Positions 1-7,772 are shown, counted from the first letter of the stretch. The stretch is DNA of 44,951 bases from an uncultured Bacilli bacterium (GCA_934141145.1 CAKPCA010000009.1:1-44951), one strand, 5' to 3'. Made by a program: numbers and translations. Notes: a model not told the origin generated them from the sequence alone.

Positions 1-74
1 TGGACCCTGTAGGACTCGAACCTACGACCGCCCGGTTATGAGCCGGATGCTCTAACCAACTGAGCTAAGGGTCC
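1..74 (-). tRNA. tRNA with CAU anticodon, probably tRNA-Ile2
   Basis: The minus strand folds as a cloverleaf: the seven-base acceptor arm GGACCCU pairs with AGGGUCC, followed by discriminator A. The D arm is GCUC/GAGC, the anticodon loop is CUCAUAA with CAU at 40-38, and the T arm carries GGUUCGAGUC. The acceptor and T arm resemble, from memory, the Bacillus tRNA-Ile2 whose C34 is changed to lysidine by TilS, more than elongator or initiator Met tRNA. The 3' end lies at the window edge, so an encoded CCA cannot be seen. Confidence 0.85.
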
Positions 75-185
75 ATGACTACTTAATCTTAACATAACTT
101 TATAGTTTTTTCAATATATTTTTTGAATTTTTTAATTTTTTTATATATTGTTACTAAATTATATTAGTTTGTAATCATTTTTATA

Positions 186-680
186 CTACTTATTATACTC
201 TATTCGATTAACTATTGCATTTGGATATTTGTTTTTAAATTTACTAATAGCGTATTCATTAGTATATACTCTCACCTTTTTAATATTTATATAGTTATCA
301 GTTATAGAATCTATATCATTATTTAAATTAGATTCTTTTATTTTATTCAAATATTCTTTTCTAAAATCATCCATAATTTTATTCATATTATTTGAATCAA
401 ATATAAAATATTCTTTGTTATAAAAATATTCTTTATACTTTTCTTCATATTCTGGATATATTCTTTTTATTTTATAATTATAAGAAGTAAAAGTTGCGAG
501 TTTAAGTTTAAAATTTTCTAAATTTAAATTTTCTTTTTCAAAATTAATATCGTAATCATAATAATTATTGTTATAAGTTGTGTAATCCATAACAGTGTTT
601 ATTTCCATAGAATTTTTCTTTAATTCAAGACTAACTAATAAAATAGAAAACGCTACTAAAATTAAAAATATTTTTTTCAT
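186..680 (-). CDS. Hypothetical membrane-anchored or exported protein
   Basis: A protein of 164 residues that I do not recognise. It begins MKKIFLILVAFSILLVSLE, an N-terminal signal or anchor segment without an obvious lipobox cysteine. The rest is hydrophilic and rich in Asn, Tyr, Lys and Glu, so it is probably extracytoplasmic and anchored. I chose the ATG at 680 because AAAGGTG precedes it at good spacing; the GTG nine bases upstream lies inside that ribosome binding site. The C-terminal stretch KKVRVYTNEYAISKF resembles ARIYTNEEFEKKS in the small protein encoded at 7378-7614, a weak hint of a shared element. It lies alone downstream of the hsp20 terminator. No function is claimed. Confidence 0.6.
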   Translation of the reverse strand: MKKIFLILVAFSILLVSLELKKNSMEINTVMDYTTYNNNYYDYDINFEKENLNLENFKLKLATFTSYNYKIKRIYPEYEEKYKEYFYNKEYFIFDSNNMNKIMDDFRKEYLNKIKESNLNNDIDSITDNYINIKKVRVYTNEYAISKFKNKYPNAIVNRIEYNK

Positions 681-728
681 TAAAATCACCTTTTTTAGTT
701 TCTTCTAAATAAGATAATTTATACCAAT

Positions 729-757
729 AAAAAAGGTAAACCTTTTAAAGGTTTACC
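729..757 (-). terminator. Rho-independent terminator after hsp20
   Basis: GGTAAACC at 735-742 pairs with GGTTTACC at 750-757 across a seven-base loop. On the minus strand the hairpin is followed by a run of T. It begins two bases beyond the hsp20 stop codon and closes the htpG-hsp20 unit. Confidence 0.9.
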
Positions 758-758
758 A

Positions 759-1145
759 TTATTTTATTTCAATACTTTTTTTAGTATCAACTTTTTCTTG
801 TTTTGGAATAACAAGTTTTAAAGTACCATCTGTAAATTCTGCTTCAATTTCATCTTCTTTGATATCTCCAAAGTTAAATGATCTTTCACATTTTTCATAT
901 ACTCTTTCTTTTCTTATATATTTCTTGTCATCTTCTTCATTTTCTTCTTCTTTCTTTTCACAAGAAATTTTAATTACTCCATTATCACATTCAATATTGA
1001 TATCTTCCTTTTTAAATCCTGGAATATCCATAACTACATTATAGTTTCCATCCTTTTCAAAAATATCACATTTCATAGATTTTTTAAATCTACTATCCTC
1101 ATAATCATCTAATAAACTATCAAAAAATAATTTGCTTGGTAACAT
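759..1145 (-). CDS. hsp20: Small heat shock protein, Hsp20/alpha-crystallin family
   Basis: An ATP-independent holdase chaperone of about 128 residues. After a short N-terminal arm (MLPSKLFFD) comes an alpha-crystallin domain: YNVVMDIPGFKKEDI marks its start and the family G-x-L signature appears near the end as DGTLKLVIPK. A highly acidic EEENEEDD loop sits in the middle, and the C-terminal extension is very short. Three in-frame ATGs lie close together; the third (1145) is preferred because AAAGGA lies nine bases before it, whereas the first directly abuts the ribosome binding site. The gene follows htpG by about 50 bases with no terminator between, so it probably belongs to the CIRCE-controlled transcript that starts upstream of htpG. 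Confidence 0.92.
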   Translation of the reverse strand: MLPSKLFFDSLLDDYEDSRFKKSMKCDIFEKDGNYNVVMDIPGFKKEDINIECDNGVIKISCEKKEEENEEDDKKYIRKERVYEKCERSFNFGDIKEDEIEAEFTDGTLKLVIPKQEKVDTKKSIEIK

Positions 1146-1195
1146 ATTCATCATTCCTTTCTTATTTATTATGTACCTAATCTATATTTTTTATT

Positions 1196-3073
1196 CTATT
1201 TTGATAATAAGTCACATATTAAATTACTAATTTCTGTTGGATTTTCTATTGAAAGTCCTTCAATTAATCTACTTTGTGAATAAAGAATTTTAGTATATTC
1301 ATTAAATCTTTCTTTATCACTTTTATATAATTCTTTTAATTTATCTGCTATCTTATGTGAAGAATTAATTTCAAGTATTATTTTTGCATTAATGTTTTTG
1401 TCAGTAGGCATAGCATTAAGTACCTTTTGCATTTCTATTGAAACAGGTCCTTCACTTACTAAACATACTGGATGATTTTTAAGTCTATGTGTAAATCTAA
1501 CGTCTGAAATATCACTACCGATAATTTCTTTCATTGAATTTAACATTTCTTTATTTTCATCATTTATTTTTTTAATTTCTTCTTTTTCTTCTTCAGTATC
1601 TAAATCTAAGTTTTCTTCAGAAACATTAACAAATTTTTTACCATCATATTCCATTAATGATTTAATAGCAAATTCATCAACATATTCTGTTAAGTAAAGA
1701 ATGTTATAACCTTTATCCTTTACTTTTTCTACTTGTGGAAGCATATTAATTTTATCTATTGTTTCACCACAAGCATAATAAATATTTTCTTCATCAGCTT
1801 TCATAGATGAAACATATTCTTTTAATGTTATATATTTTTCATCTTTTGATGAGTAGAACAAAAGTAAATCTTTAAGTTCATCTTTATGCATTCCATAGTC
1901 ATTGTATACACCTAATTTTAGTTGCATACCAAATTCTTTAAAGAATTTTTCGTATTTATCTCTTTCATCCTTAAGCATACTTTCAAGTTCACTTTTAATT
2001 TTCTTTTCTATATTACTAGCGATTAATTTAAGTTGTCTATCTTGTTGTAAGATTTCTCTTGATATGTTAAGTGATAAATCATCACTATCAACAACACCTT
2101 TAACAAATCCAAAATAATCAGGAAGTAAATCAGAACATTTATCCATTATAAGTACACCATTAGAATAAAGTGCTAAACCTTTTTCATACTCTTTTGAATA
2201 ATAATCAAATGGAGCATGTGCTGGAAGGAATAATATTGCTTTATAACTTGTCATACCTTCTACACTTGTATGAATAACCTTAATTGGATTTTCATAATCA
2301 TAATATTTACTTTGATAGAAATTATTATATTCTTCTTCAGTAATCTTATTTTTATCTTTTTTCCATAAAGGAATCATACTATTTAATGTTTCTTCTTTTG
2401 TTACATCTTCATATTCATCTTTAGAACCTTTCTTAAGTTCTCTTCTTGTAACATTCATTTTTATTGGATATCTAATATAATCAGAATACTTTTTAACAAG
2501 TGTTTCTATAGTATAAGTATCTAAGAAGTCACTATAATTGTATTCTTCATTATCTGATTTAATTTTTAAAATAATTGTTGTTCCGTAAGTATCTTTTTCA
2601 TCTTTTGTAATTGTATAACCTTCAGCACCAGTACTTTCCCACTTATATGCATCTTCTTCATTATATTTCTTACTAATTACAGTTACATCATCACTAACCA
2701 TAAATGATGAATAAAATCCTACACCGAACTGTCCTATTATATTTACATCTTTTTTCTTTTCGTTTTCTTCTTTAAATTGTAATGAACCAGACTTTGCAAT
2801 CATACCTAAGTTATTTTCAAGTTCTTCTTTATTCATACCAATACCAGTATCAATAATCTTAAGTAATCTATTTTCTTTGTCTATTTCTATTTTAATGCAT
2901 AAATCTTTTTTATTTACTTTTATACTTTTATCAGTTAATGACTGATAATAAAGTTTGTCAATTGCATCACTTGCATTCGATAATAATTCTCTTAAAAATA
3001 TTTCTTTATTTGTATAAATTGAATTAATCATCAAATCAAGTAATCTTTTAGATTCTGCCTTAAACTGCTTCAC
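1196..3073 (-). CDS. htpG: Molecular chaperone HtpG (bacterial Hsp90)
   Basis: Homodimeric ATP-dependent cytosolic chaperone. The GHKL ATPase motifs are clear near the N terminus: SNASDAIDKL, DTGIGMNKEEL and GQFGVGFYSSFM. The middle domain (with LSLNISREILQQD) and C-terminal dimerisation domain follow; the protein is about 625 residues, normal for the family. I chose the GTG at 3073 because the product then begins (M)KQFKAESKRLLDLM, aligning with the Bacillus HtpG start, and AGAAGG lies just upstream. The ATG at 3094 would leave a leader of roughly a dozen bases after the promoter and has no good ribosome binding site. A promoter with an embedded CIRCE lies upstream, and hsp20 follows in the same unit. 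Confidence 0.95.
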   Translation of the reverse strand: MKQFKAESKRLLDLMINSIYTNKEIFLRELLSNASDAIDKLYYQSLTDKSIKVNKKDLCIKIEIDKENRLLKIIDTGIGMNKEELENNLGMIAKSGSLQFKEENEKKKDVNIIGQFGVGFYSSFMVSDDVTVISKKYNEEDAYKWESTGAEGYTITKDEKDTYGTTIILKIKSDNEEYNYSDFLDTYTIETLVKKYSDYIRYPIKMNVTRRELKKGSKDEYEDVTKEETLNSMIPLWKKDKNKITEEEYNNFYQSKYYDYENPIKVIHTSVEGMTSYKAILFLPAHAPFDYYSKEYEKGLALYSNGVLIMDKCSDLLPDYFGFVKGVVDSDDLSLNISREILQQDRQLKLIASNIEKKIKSELESMLKDERDKYEKFFKEFGMQLKLGVYNDYGMHKDELKDLLLFYSSKDEKYITLKEYVSSMKADEENIYYACGETIDKINMLPQVEKVKDKGYNILYLTEYVDEFAIKSLMEYDGKKFVNVSEENLDLDTEEEKEEIKKINDENKEMLNSMKEIIGSDISDVRFTHRLKNHPVCLVSEGPVSIEMQKVLNAMPTDKNINAKIILEINSSHKIADKLKELYKSDKERFNEYTKILYSQSRLIEGLSIENPTEISNLICDLLSK

Positions 3074-3112
3074 ATTACGCCTTCTTTCTGTCATTTTCTA
3101 CCTGACAATTAC

Positions 3113-3141
3113 ATAGTATCACTAAAATTAGCACTTGTCAA
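3113..3141 (-). promoter_or_regulatory. Vegetative promoter of htpG-hsp20
   Basis: On the minus strand the -35 box TTGACA (3141-3136), a 17-base spacer and the -10 box TACTAT (3118-3113) form a near-consensus housekeeping promoter. The -35 box lies within the spacer and inner arm of the CIRCE operator, so a bound HrcA dimer would block RNA polymerase directly. Confidence 0.88.
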
Positions 3142-3154
3142 TATCAAGTGCTAA
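3128..3154 (-). promoter_or_regulatory. CIRCE operator (HrcA binding site) upstream of htpG
   Basis: A 9-9-9 inverted repeat: TTAGCACTT at 3128-3136, nine bases, AAGTGCTAA at 3146-3154. The arms are perfectly complementary and differ from the textbook CIRCE arms (TTAGCACTC, GAGTGCTAA) only at the innermost base of each. Its position over the -35 box implies heat-inducible derepression of htpG-hsp20. Confidence 0.93.
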
Positions 3155-3169
3155 TTTATGTATATTTTT

Positions 3170-3790
3170 TTATAATTTACGTAAATGCTCTTTTAAATAA
3201 TCACCATAGTACTCACCATTTAAATTATCATTTATAAATTCATTTGCTTTAAATGTCTTTGTAATTTCTATGCTAGATCCGTGCTTATAGGCTCCAAATG
3301 AAAGTAATCCAACAAGGAAAGTATTTATGATCATAATATTCTTTTGATAATAAAAATCAAGTAATTCTTTTTTACTACTATTTACATAACTAAAACTAGT
3401 TAAGTCAAAAAATTTAAAATTACTATCACTAGTATAGTTATAAAAAACATCTTCTATTTTAAAGCCACTATAACTTAGTGTAATTATATCCTCTTTTATT
3501 TCTTCTAATACCTCTAAGCTTAGATTATTTACATCTTCTATTTTTAATTTTTCTTCTGTATAACCCATTATTTTCTCATTATCATAAATAATATCAATTG
3601 GCTTATTAAAATGTTTTAAATCAAGAGTACTTAATTTTATAAGTCCTTCATCACTTATTCTCTTAAATGGTGATGTTCTATTTTCTTTAAATATTTTAAT
3701 GACTTTATCTCCATAATCATAACAAGTTGATTCTTTACCTTCACCTATTTTTTTATCTAATTTTGTATTTCTTATATCTAACTTATTCAT
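3170..3790 (-). CDS. Degenerate protein-kinase-like protein
   Basis: About 206 residues with the outline of an N-terminal kinase lobe: a glycine-rich loop IGEGKESTCY (15-24), a VAIK-like strand KVIKIFK with candidate lysine K32, a hinge-like KIMGYTEEKL (73-82), and KFFDLTSF around D129 in the place of the DFG motif. A canonical HRD catalytic loop is not visible and the C-lobe is very short, so this is either a minimal kinase of a Firmicutes-specific family or a pseudokinase. It lies between the clpB terminator and the htpG promoter and seems to have its own TATAAT promoter. A link to heat shock rests only on position. The fold assignment is from motif reading. Confidence 0.55.
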   Translation of the reverse strand: MNKLDIRNTKLDKKIGEGKESTCYDYGDKVIKIFKENRTSPFKRISDEGLIKLSTLDLKHFNKPIDIIYDNEKIMGYTEEKLKIEDVNNLSLEVLEEIKEDIITLSYSGFKIEDVFYNYTSDSNFKFFDLTSFSYVNSSKKELLDFYYQKNIMIINTFLVGLLSFGAYKHGSSIEITKTFKANEFINDNLNGEYYGDYLKEHLRKL

Positions 3791-3808
3791 ATTATAACCT
3801 CTATAAAC

Positions 3809-3814
3809 ATTATA
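3809..3814 (-). promoter_or_regulatory. Extended -10 promoter of the kinase-like gene
   Basis: TGTTATAAT on the minus strand, an extended -10 (TGnTATAAT), lies directly after the clpB terminator T-run. The predicted transcript leader would be only about 12 bases, with AGAGG as ribosome binding site; the very short leader lowers confidence. Confidence 0.5.
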
Positions 3815-3816
3815 AC

Positions 3817-3841
3817 AAAAAAAGATGCATTTAGCATCTTT
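3817..3841 (-). terminator. Rho-independent terminator after clpB
   Basis: AAAGATGC (3821-3828) pairs with GCATCTTT (3834-3841) across a five-base loop, followed on the minus strand by seven T. It starts a few bases past the clpB stop codon. Confidence 0.9.
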
Positions 3842-3848
3842 AATTATA

Positions 3849-5963
3849 TTATTTACGTATTACTAATTTATTATCTTCTTCATCTATATTAACTTCTTCA
3901 CCAAACTTAATATTATCATTAATTATTTCATTTGCAAGTAATGTTTCTAGATTTCTAGATACAAACCTTTTTATAGGTCTTGCACCATATTTTTCATCAT
4001 AAGAATTATTAATAATAAAGTCTTTTGCTTTAGTAGTTAATTTCAATGTAATTTTTTTATCATCTAGTCTTTTTTCTATATCACTTATAATTTTATCAAG
4101 TATTTCATATACAACTTTTTTATCAAGTGATTTAAATATAATTATTTCATCTATACGATTTATAAATTCTGGTTTAAATGTATGTTTTAATTCATTCATT
4201 ACAAGTTCTTCTTTATTTTCAACATTTTCCAAAATATATTCACTACCTAAGTTAGAAGTCATTATTATAATAGTATTTTTAAAATCTACTGTTCTACCTT
4301 GAGAATCTGTTATTCTACCATCATCTAGTATTTGAAGTAATATATTAAATACGTCTTTATGAGCTTTTTCTATTTCATCAAATAAAACTATGCTATATGG
4401 ATTTCTTCTTACAGCTTCAGTTAATTGTCCACCTTCATCATATCCTACATATCCTGGAGGCGCTCCAACTAATCTAGATACTGAATGACTTTCCATATAT
4501 TCACTCATATCTATTCTGACAATATGTCTTTCATCATCAAATAATTCATAAGCAAGTGTTTTAGCAACCTCTGTTTTACCTACACCTGTTGGACCTAAGA
4601 ATATGAATGAACCTATTGGTCTATTTGGATCTTTTATACCCGCTCTTGAACGAATTATTGCTTCACTAACAAGTTTTAAAGCTTCATCTTGTCCTTTTAC
4701 TCTTTTCTTCATGTTTTCTTCTAGATGAATTATTTTTTCTTTTTCTCCTCCGACTAATTTACTAATAGGTATTTTAGTCCAATTTGAAACTATTTTAGCA
4801 ATATCTTCTTCATCTACTGTATCAGATAATATTTCGTTTTTTGCTTTTTTATTTAATTCTTCTAATTCTTTTTCTAGTCTAGGAATTGTACCATGTCTTA
4901 ATTTAGCAGCTTCTTCTAAATCATATCTATTTTCTGCTTGTTCTAATTTGAAGTTAGCAGTTGATATTTCTTCCTTTTTATTTTTTATTTTATCATTGAT
5001 ACTTTTTTCTTCTTCCCAGTCACTTCTTAATTTCTTTTCATCTTCTTTTAATTTAGATAAATCAGTATTAATTTCTTCTACCCTTTTTTTACTTATATCA
5101 TCTTTTTCTTTTTTTAGTGCTTGCTTTTCTATTTCAAGTCTCATTATTTTTCTTGTTAAAGTATCAAGTTCTGTTGGTACTGAATCCATTTGTACTTTAA
5201 TAGTAGCACACGCTTCATCTATTAAATCAATTGCTTTATCAGGAAGAAATCTATCCGTTATATATCTATTTGAAAGAGTTGCTGCTGCGACTAATGCTCT
5301 ATCTTTTATTGAAACACCATGATGAACTTCGAATCTTTCTTTTAAACCACGAAGTATAGTTATTGTATCTATTACTGTTGGTTCTTTAACAATTACTTTT
5401 TGAAATCTTCTTTCAAGTGCACCATCTTTTTCAATATATTTTCTATATTCATTAAGTGTTGTTGCACCAATACATAATATTTCACCTCTAGCAAGCATAG
5501 GCTTTAACATATTACCAGCGTCCATTGCACCTTCTAGTGCACCCGCTCCTACTATCATATGTATTTCATCTATAAATAAAATTATTTCTCCATTACTTTC
5601 TTTTATTTCTTTTAATACGGCTTTTAATCTTTCTTCAAATTCGCCTCTATATTTAGCGCCAGCAATAAGCGCACCAAGGTCAAGCTCCCATATTGTTTTA
5701 TTCTTTAAGCTGTTAGGGACATCACCTTTAACTATTCTTTGTGCAAGTCCTTCAACAATAGCTGTTTTACCTACACCAGGTTCACCTATTAAAACTGGAT
5801 TATTTTTAGTTTTTCTAGATAATATTCTAGTAATACTTCTTACTTCTTCATCTCTACCTATTACAGGATCGATTTTACCATCTTTTACTGCCTTTACAAT
5901 ATCTCTACCATATTTTTCTAGTGGATTTTGTAAATTTTCTTCATATGGATTTTGTCCGTTCAT
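3849..5963 (-). CDS. clpB: Disaggregase ClpB without the N-terminal domain
   Basis: Hexameric AAA+ unfoldase that, with DnaK, rescues aggregated proteins. Starting at the ATG at 5963 (AAGGAGG upstream; the earlier in-frame ATG at 5990 has none) it has about 704 residues. NBD1: Walker A GEPGVGKT at 60-67, Walker B ILFIDE at 128-133, ALERRFQ arginine-finger region. A coiled-coil middle domain spans roughly 268-375, which marks ClpB rather than ClpC/ClpE. NBD2: GPTGVGKT at 457-464 and VLFDEIEKAH. The usual N-domain of about 145 residues is absent: NBD1 begins within the first 40 residues. This equals the short ClpB form made in other bacteria by internal initiation, but here no N-domain is encoded upstream. 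It is controlled by the CIRCE promoter at 6022-6062. Confidence 0.95.
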   Translation of the reverse strand: MNGQNPYEENLQNPLEKYGRDIVKAVKDGKIDPVIGRDEEVRSITRILSRKTKNNPVLIGEPGVGKTAIVEGLAQRIVKGDVPNSLKNKTIWELDLGALIAGAKYRGEFEERLKAVLKEIKESNGEIILFIDEIHMIVGAGALEGAMDAGNMLKPMLARGEILCIGATTLNEYRKYIEKDGALERRFQKVIVKEPTVIDTITILRGLKERFEVHHGVSIKDRALVAAATLSNRYITDRFLPDKAIDLIDEACATIKVQMDSVPTELDTLTRKIMRLEIEKQALKKEKDDISKKRVEEINTDLSKLKEDEKKLRSDWEEEKSINDKIKNKKEEISTANFKLEQAENRYDLEEAAKLRHGTIPRLEKELEELNKKAKNEILSDTVDEEDIAKIVSNWTKIPISKLVGGEKEKIIHLEENMKKRVKGQDEALKLVSEAIIRSRAGIKDPNRPIGSFIFLGPTGVGKTEVAKTLAYELFDDERHIVRIDMSEYMESHSVSRLVGAPPGYVGYDEGGQLTEAVRRNPYSIVLFDEIEKAHKDVFNILLQILDDGRITDSQGRTVDFKNTIIIMTSNLGSEYILENVENKEELVMNELKHTFKPEFINRIDEIIIFKSLDKKVVYEILDKIISDIEKRLDDKKITLKLTTKAKDFIINNSYDEKYGARPIKRFVSRNLETLLANEIINDNIKFGEEVNIDEEDNKLVIRK

Positions 5964-6021
5964 AGTTATCCCCTCCTTATATAATTGCATATAAAAAGCA
6001 TGCTTTTTACTGCATACTTTA

Positions 6022-6049
6022 ATTATATCACTATTTTAGCACTTGTCAA
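6022..6049 (-). promoter_or_regulatory. Consensus vegetative promoter of clpB
   Basis: The minus strand has a perfect -35 TTGACA (6049-6044), a 16-base spacer and a perfect -10 TATAAT (6027-6022). As at htpG, the -35 box is inside the CIRCE spacer and arm. Intrinsic strength must be high, consistent with a gene kept off by HrcA. Confidence 0.92.
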
Positions 6050-6062
6050 GCAAGAGTGCTAA
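6036..6062 (-). promoter_or_regulatory. CIRCE operator upstream of clpB
   Basis: TTAGCACTT at 6036-6044, nine bases, GAGTGCTAA at 6054-6062: a 9-9-9 inverted repeat with one mismatch at the innermost pair. It overlaps the TAG stop codon (6061-6059) of the upstream kinase-like gene, so coding sequence and operator share bases. Confidence 0.94.
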
Positions 6063-6634
6063 AAATTAATAAATTCTTTTAATATTTTTTTGACTTCTTC
6101 TATATCTTTAGAATTATCAATTTCAATAGTTTTTATACTACTATATTTTTCTTTTATTTCTTTTGACATTTCTAAATATGTATTTTGTTGTTTTATACTA
6201 TTTGATACATTAAATTTAGCATATTTAGGCGCTATCTTTCCTTCTCTTTGAAGTCTTTTTTCATATAATGACTCATCACTTAAATATAAAGTAATATAAT
6301 ATATATCAAAATCTAGTTTACTAAATTCATCAAGTAATTTATTATATACCTCTGTAAATGAATATTCTTTTAAACCTAATCTACAATAATTTTCTTCTGT
6401 AAAAAATGTTCTATCAAATAATAAATTAATACTTTTGTTTTCTAATTTTTTTATATAATCTATTAAATCAATGTACATGTCTTCTGCTTTTTTTAGTCCT
6501 GATATAGAACTATCAGATGTACCACATAATCTATATAAATTTGTGTATTTTACACTATTTCTTAAATAATCTGTTATTGTTGTTTTACCAGCACCTTGAG
6601 CACCTTCTACAACTATTAATTTTGAATTTGCCAT
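6059..6634 (-). CDS. P-loop nucleoside/nucleotide kinase-like protein (dNK or thymidylate-kinase fold)
   Basis: About 191 residues. Walker A GAQGAGKT at 11-18, then LLFDRTFFTEENY, the DR motif typical of deoxynucleoside and thymidylate kinases, and a possible LID segment EKRLQREGKI. The substrate cannot be deduced: the protein differs from standard Tmk and may phosphorylate another nucleoside or small molecule. The ATG at 6634 follows GGAG at good spacing; the TTG two codons upstream abuts the ribosome binding site. That site overlaps the TAG stop of the DUF308 gene (TAGGAG), so the two genes are translationally coupled. Its own stop lies inside the clpB CIRCE element. Confidence 0.7.
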   Translation of the reverse strand: MANSKLIVVEGAQGAGKTTITDYLRNSVKYTNLYRLCGTSDSSISGLKKAEDMYIDLIDYIKKLENKSINLLFDRTFFTEENYCRLGLKEYSFTEVYNKLLDEFSKLDFDIYYITLYLSDESLYEKRLQREGKIAPKYAKFNVSNSIKQQNTYLEMSKEIKEKYSSIKTIEIDNSKDIEEVKKILKEFINF

Positions 6635-6643
6635 ATACAACTC

Positions 6644-7222
6644 CTATTGTTCATCTACTACATTAGAATCTATTTCCTTAACTTCATCTACAATTTTCTT
6701 TACTTTAATTTTTATTAATATACAATCAACTATATCAAATATAGCATATATACATAATATAATTCCTACAGTTGTTGCAACTATATTAGCTCCACTTACA
6801 GGTTTTATAACAAAGAAACCTCCTAAAATTACTATTATAATAGAATATACAAAAGTAATAATCCAAGTATTTTCATTATCATCCCTTAATTGTAGTGCCA
6901 ATTGTATTTTATTAATTCCATTTATTATCATCCAAACACCTATAAATACTGGTACTAATATCATTAACATATCTTCATTAAATAAAAACATTAATCCACA
7001 AACTACGCTAAATATACCAGATATTAGTCCAATGCCTGCACCTAAACTTCCTTTTGTTCTAAAATATTCAAATATTGGAAATACACCAATAATTATAAGT
7101 ATTACACCAAGTATTATTGTCATTGTTTTTAAAAATGCTTCTGAATTAATTGCCATTAATAAACCAAATACAAATAATAATATTGATGAAATAAGTGAAA
7201 TATTGTAAATCTTTTTAATCAT
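6644..7222 (-). CDS. DUF308/HdeD-family membrane protein
   Basis: An integral membrane protein of 192 residues with six predicted membrane segments arranged as hairpins, typical of the HdeD/DUF308 family. The repeated pattern of small-residue helices such as TIILGVILIIIGVFPIF and IIIVILGGFFVIKP supports this. A charged cytoplasmic tail (VKKIVDEVKEIDSN) ends the protein. HdeD in enteric bacteria is linked with acid resistance, but the Gram-positive members have no settled role. AAAGGTAGGA precedes the ATG and an extended -10 (TGTTATAAT at 7250-7245) lies about 22 bases further upstream. It is the first gene of a two-gene unit with the kinase-like gene. Confidence 0.8.
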   Translation of the reverse strand: MIKKIYNISLISSILLFVFGLLMAINSEAFLKTMTIILGVILIIIGVFPIFEYFRTKGSLGAGIGLISGIFSVVCGLMFLFNEDMLMILVPVFIGVWMIINGINKIQLALQLRDDNENTWIITFVYSIIIVILGGFFVIKPVSGANIVATTVGIILCIYAIFDIVDCILIKIKVKKIVDEVKEIDSNVVDEQ

Positions 7223-7377
7223 TAATATCCTACCTTTCTTTTTTATTATAACATATTTTTACTAAAAAAAACAAATATAAAAATATTTATTAATCATTAT
7301 TATGAATAAGTTTATTGATAAATTTCATATTGTTTTTTTTATAGTATTTTGCTATTATTATATCAAAGGAGAATACT

Positions 7378-7614
7378 ATAAAACAAAAGGATATATTAGA
7401 GCAAGAATATGGAGAATTAGTAATAACTGAAAAAACAAGAAAAAACATAAAAAAACATCCTGAATTTTATATTAATTCACCAGTAAAGGTTGCTACTGCA
7501 AGAATTTACACAAATGAAGAATTTGAAAAAAAATCTAATGAAATACTTAAACAAGAACTACCAAAAGGAAAAACTTTGGCACTAAAGAAAAAGCTTAAAC
7601 CTAAAAAGAAATAA
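7378..7614 (+). CDS. Small basic protein with apparent AUA start codon
   Basis: An open frame of 78 codons runs from ATA at 7378 to TAA at 7612-7614. AAAGGAG sits six bases before that ATA, ideal for initiation, and no ATG or GTG, and no TTG except one close to the C terminus, occurs in frame. The predicted protein is Lys/Glu-rich: KQKDILEQEYGELVITEK near the start, ARIYTNEEFEKKSNEI in the middle and a very basic tail KKKLKPKKK. Codon use matches neighbouring genes, and a terminator follows at 7634. I do not recognise the family. Either AUA is used to start translation, or an original ATG has mutated and the gene is newly silenced. A stretch resembling its YTNEEF segment occurs in the exported protein at 186-680. 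Confidence 0.55.
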   Translation: MKQKDILEQEYGELVITEKTRKNIKKHPEFYINSPVKVATARIYTNEEFEKKSNEILKQELPKGKTLALKKKLKPKKK

Positions 7615-7633
7615 ATTAAGTAATTTAATAGAA

Positions 7634-7662
7634 AAAACCGACTTAACAAATCGGTTTTTATT
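7634..7662 (+). terminator. Rho-independent terminator after the small AUA-start gene
   Basis: AAAACCGA (7634-7641) pairs with TCGGTTTT (7651-7658) around a nine-base loop, followed by TTATTATT. Its presence 20 bases after the stop codon supports transcription of the small gene. Confidence 0.85.
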
Positions 7663-7695
7663 ATTGCTCGAAAACATCCGAGTTTTCTGTCAATC

Positions 7696-7772
7696 TGGTG
7701 TCCCCGGGCAGAATCGAACTGCCGACCTATCGCTTAGGAGGCGATTGCTCTATCCTACTGAGCTACGAAGAC
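7696..7772 (-). tRNA. tRNA-Arg (CCU)
   Basis: The minus strand folds as a cloverleaf: acceptor GUCUUCG with CGGGGAC (two G-U pairs), D arm GCUC/GAGC, anticodon stem AUCGC/GCGAU with loop CUCCUAA and anticodon CCU (7738-7736), T arm GGCAG/CUGCC with UUCGAUU, and an encoded ACCA end. It reads the rare AGG codon. Confidence 0.93.

Noticed and set aside
3061..3094. ATG at 3094 as htpG start
   Set aside because: It would follow the promoter too closely and lacks a ribosome binding site, while GTG 3073 has AGAAGG and aligns with the family N terminus.
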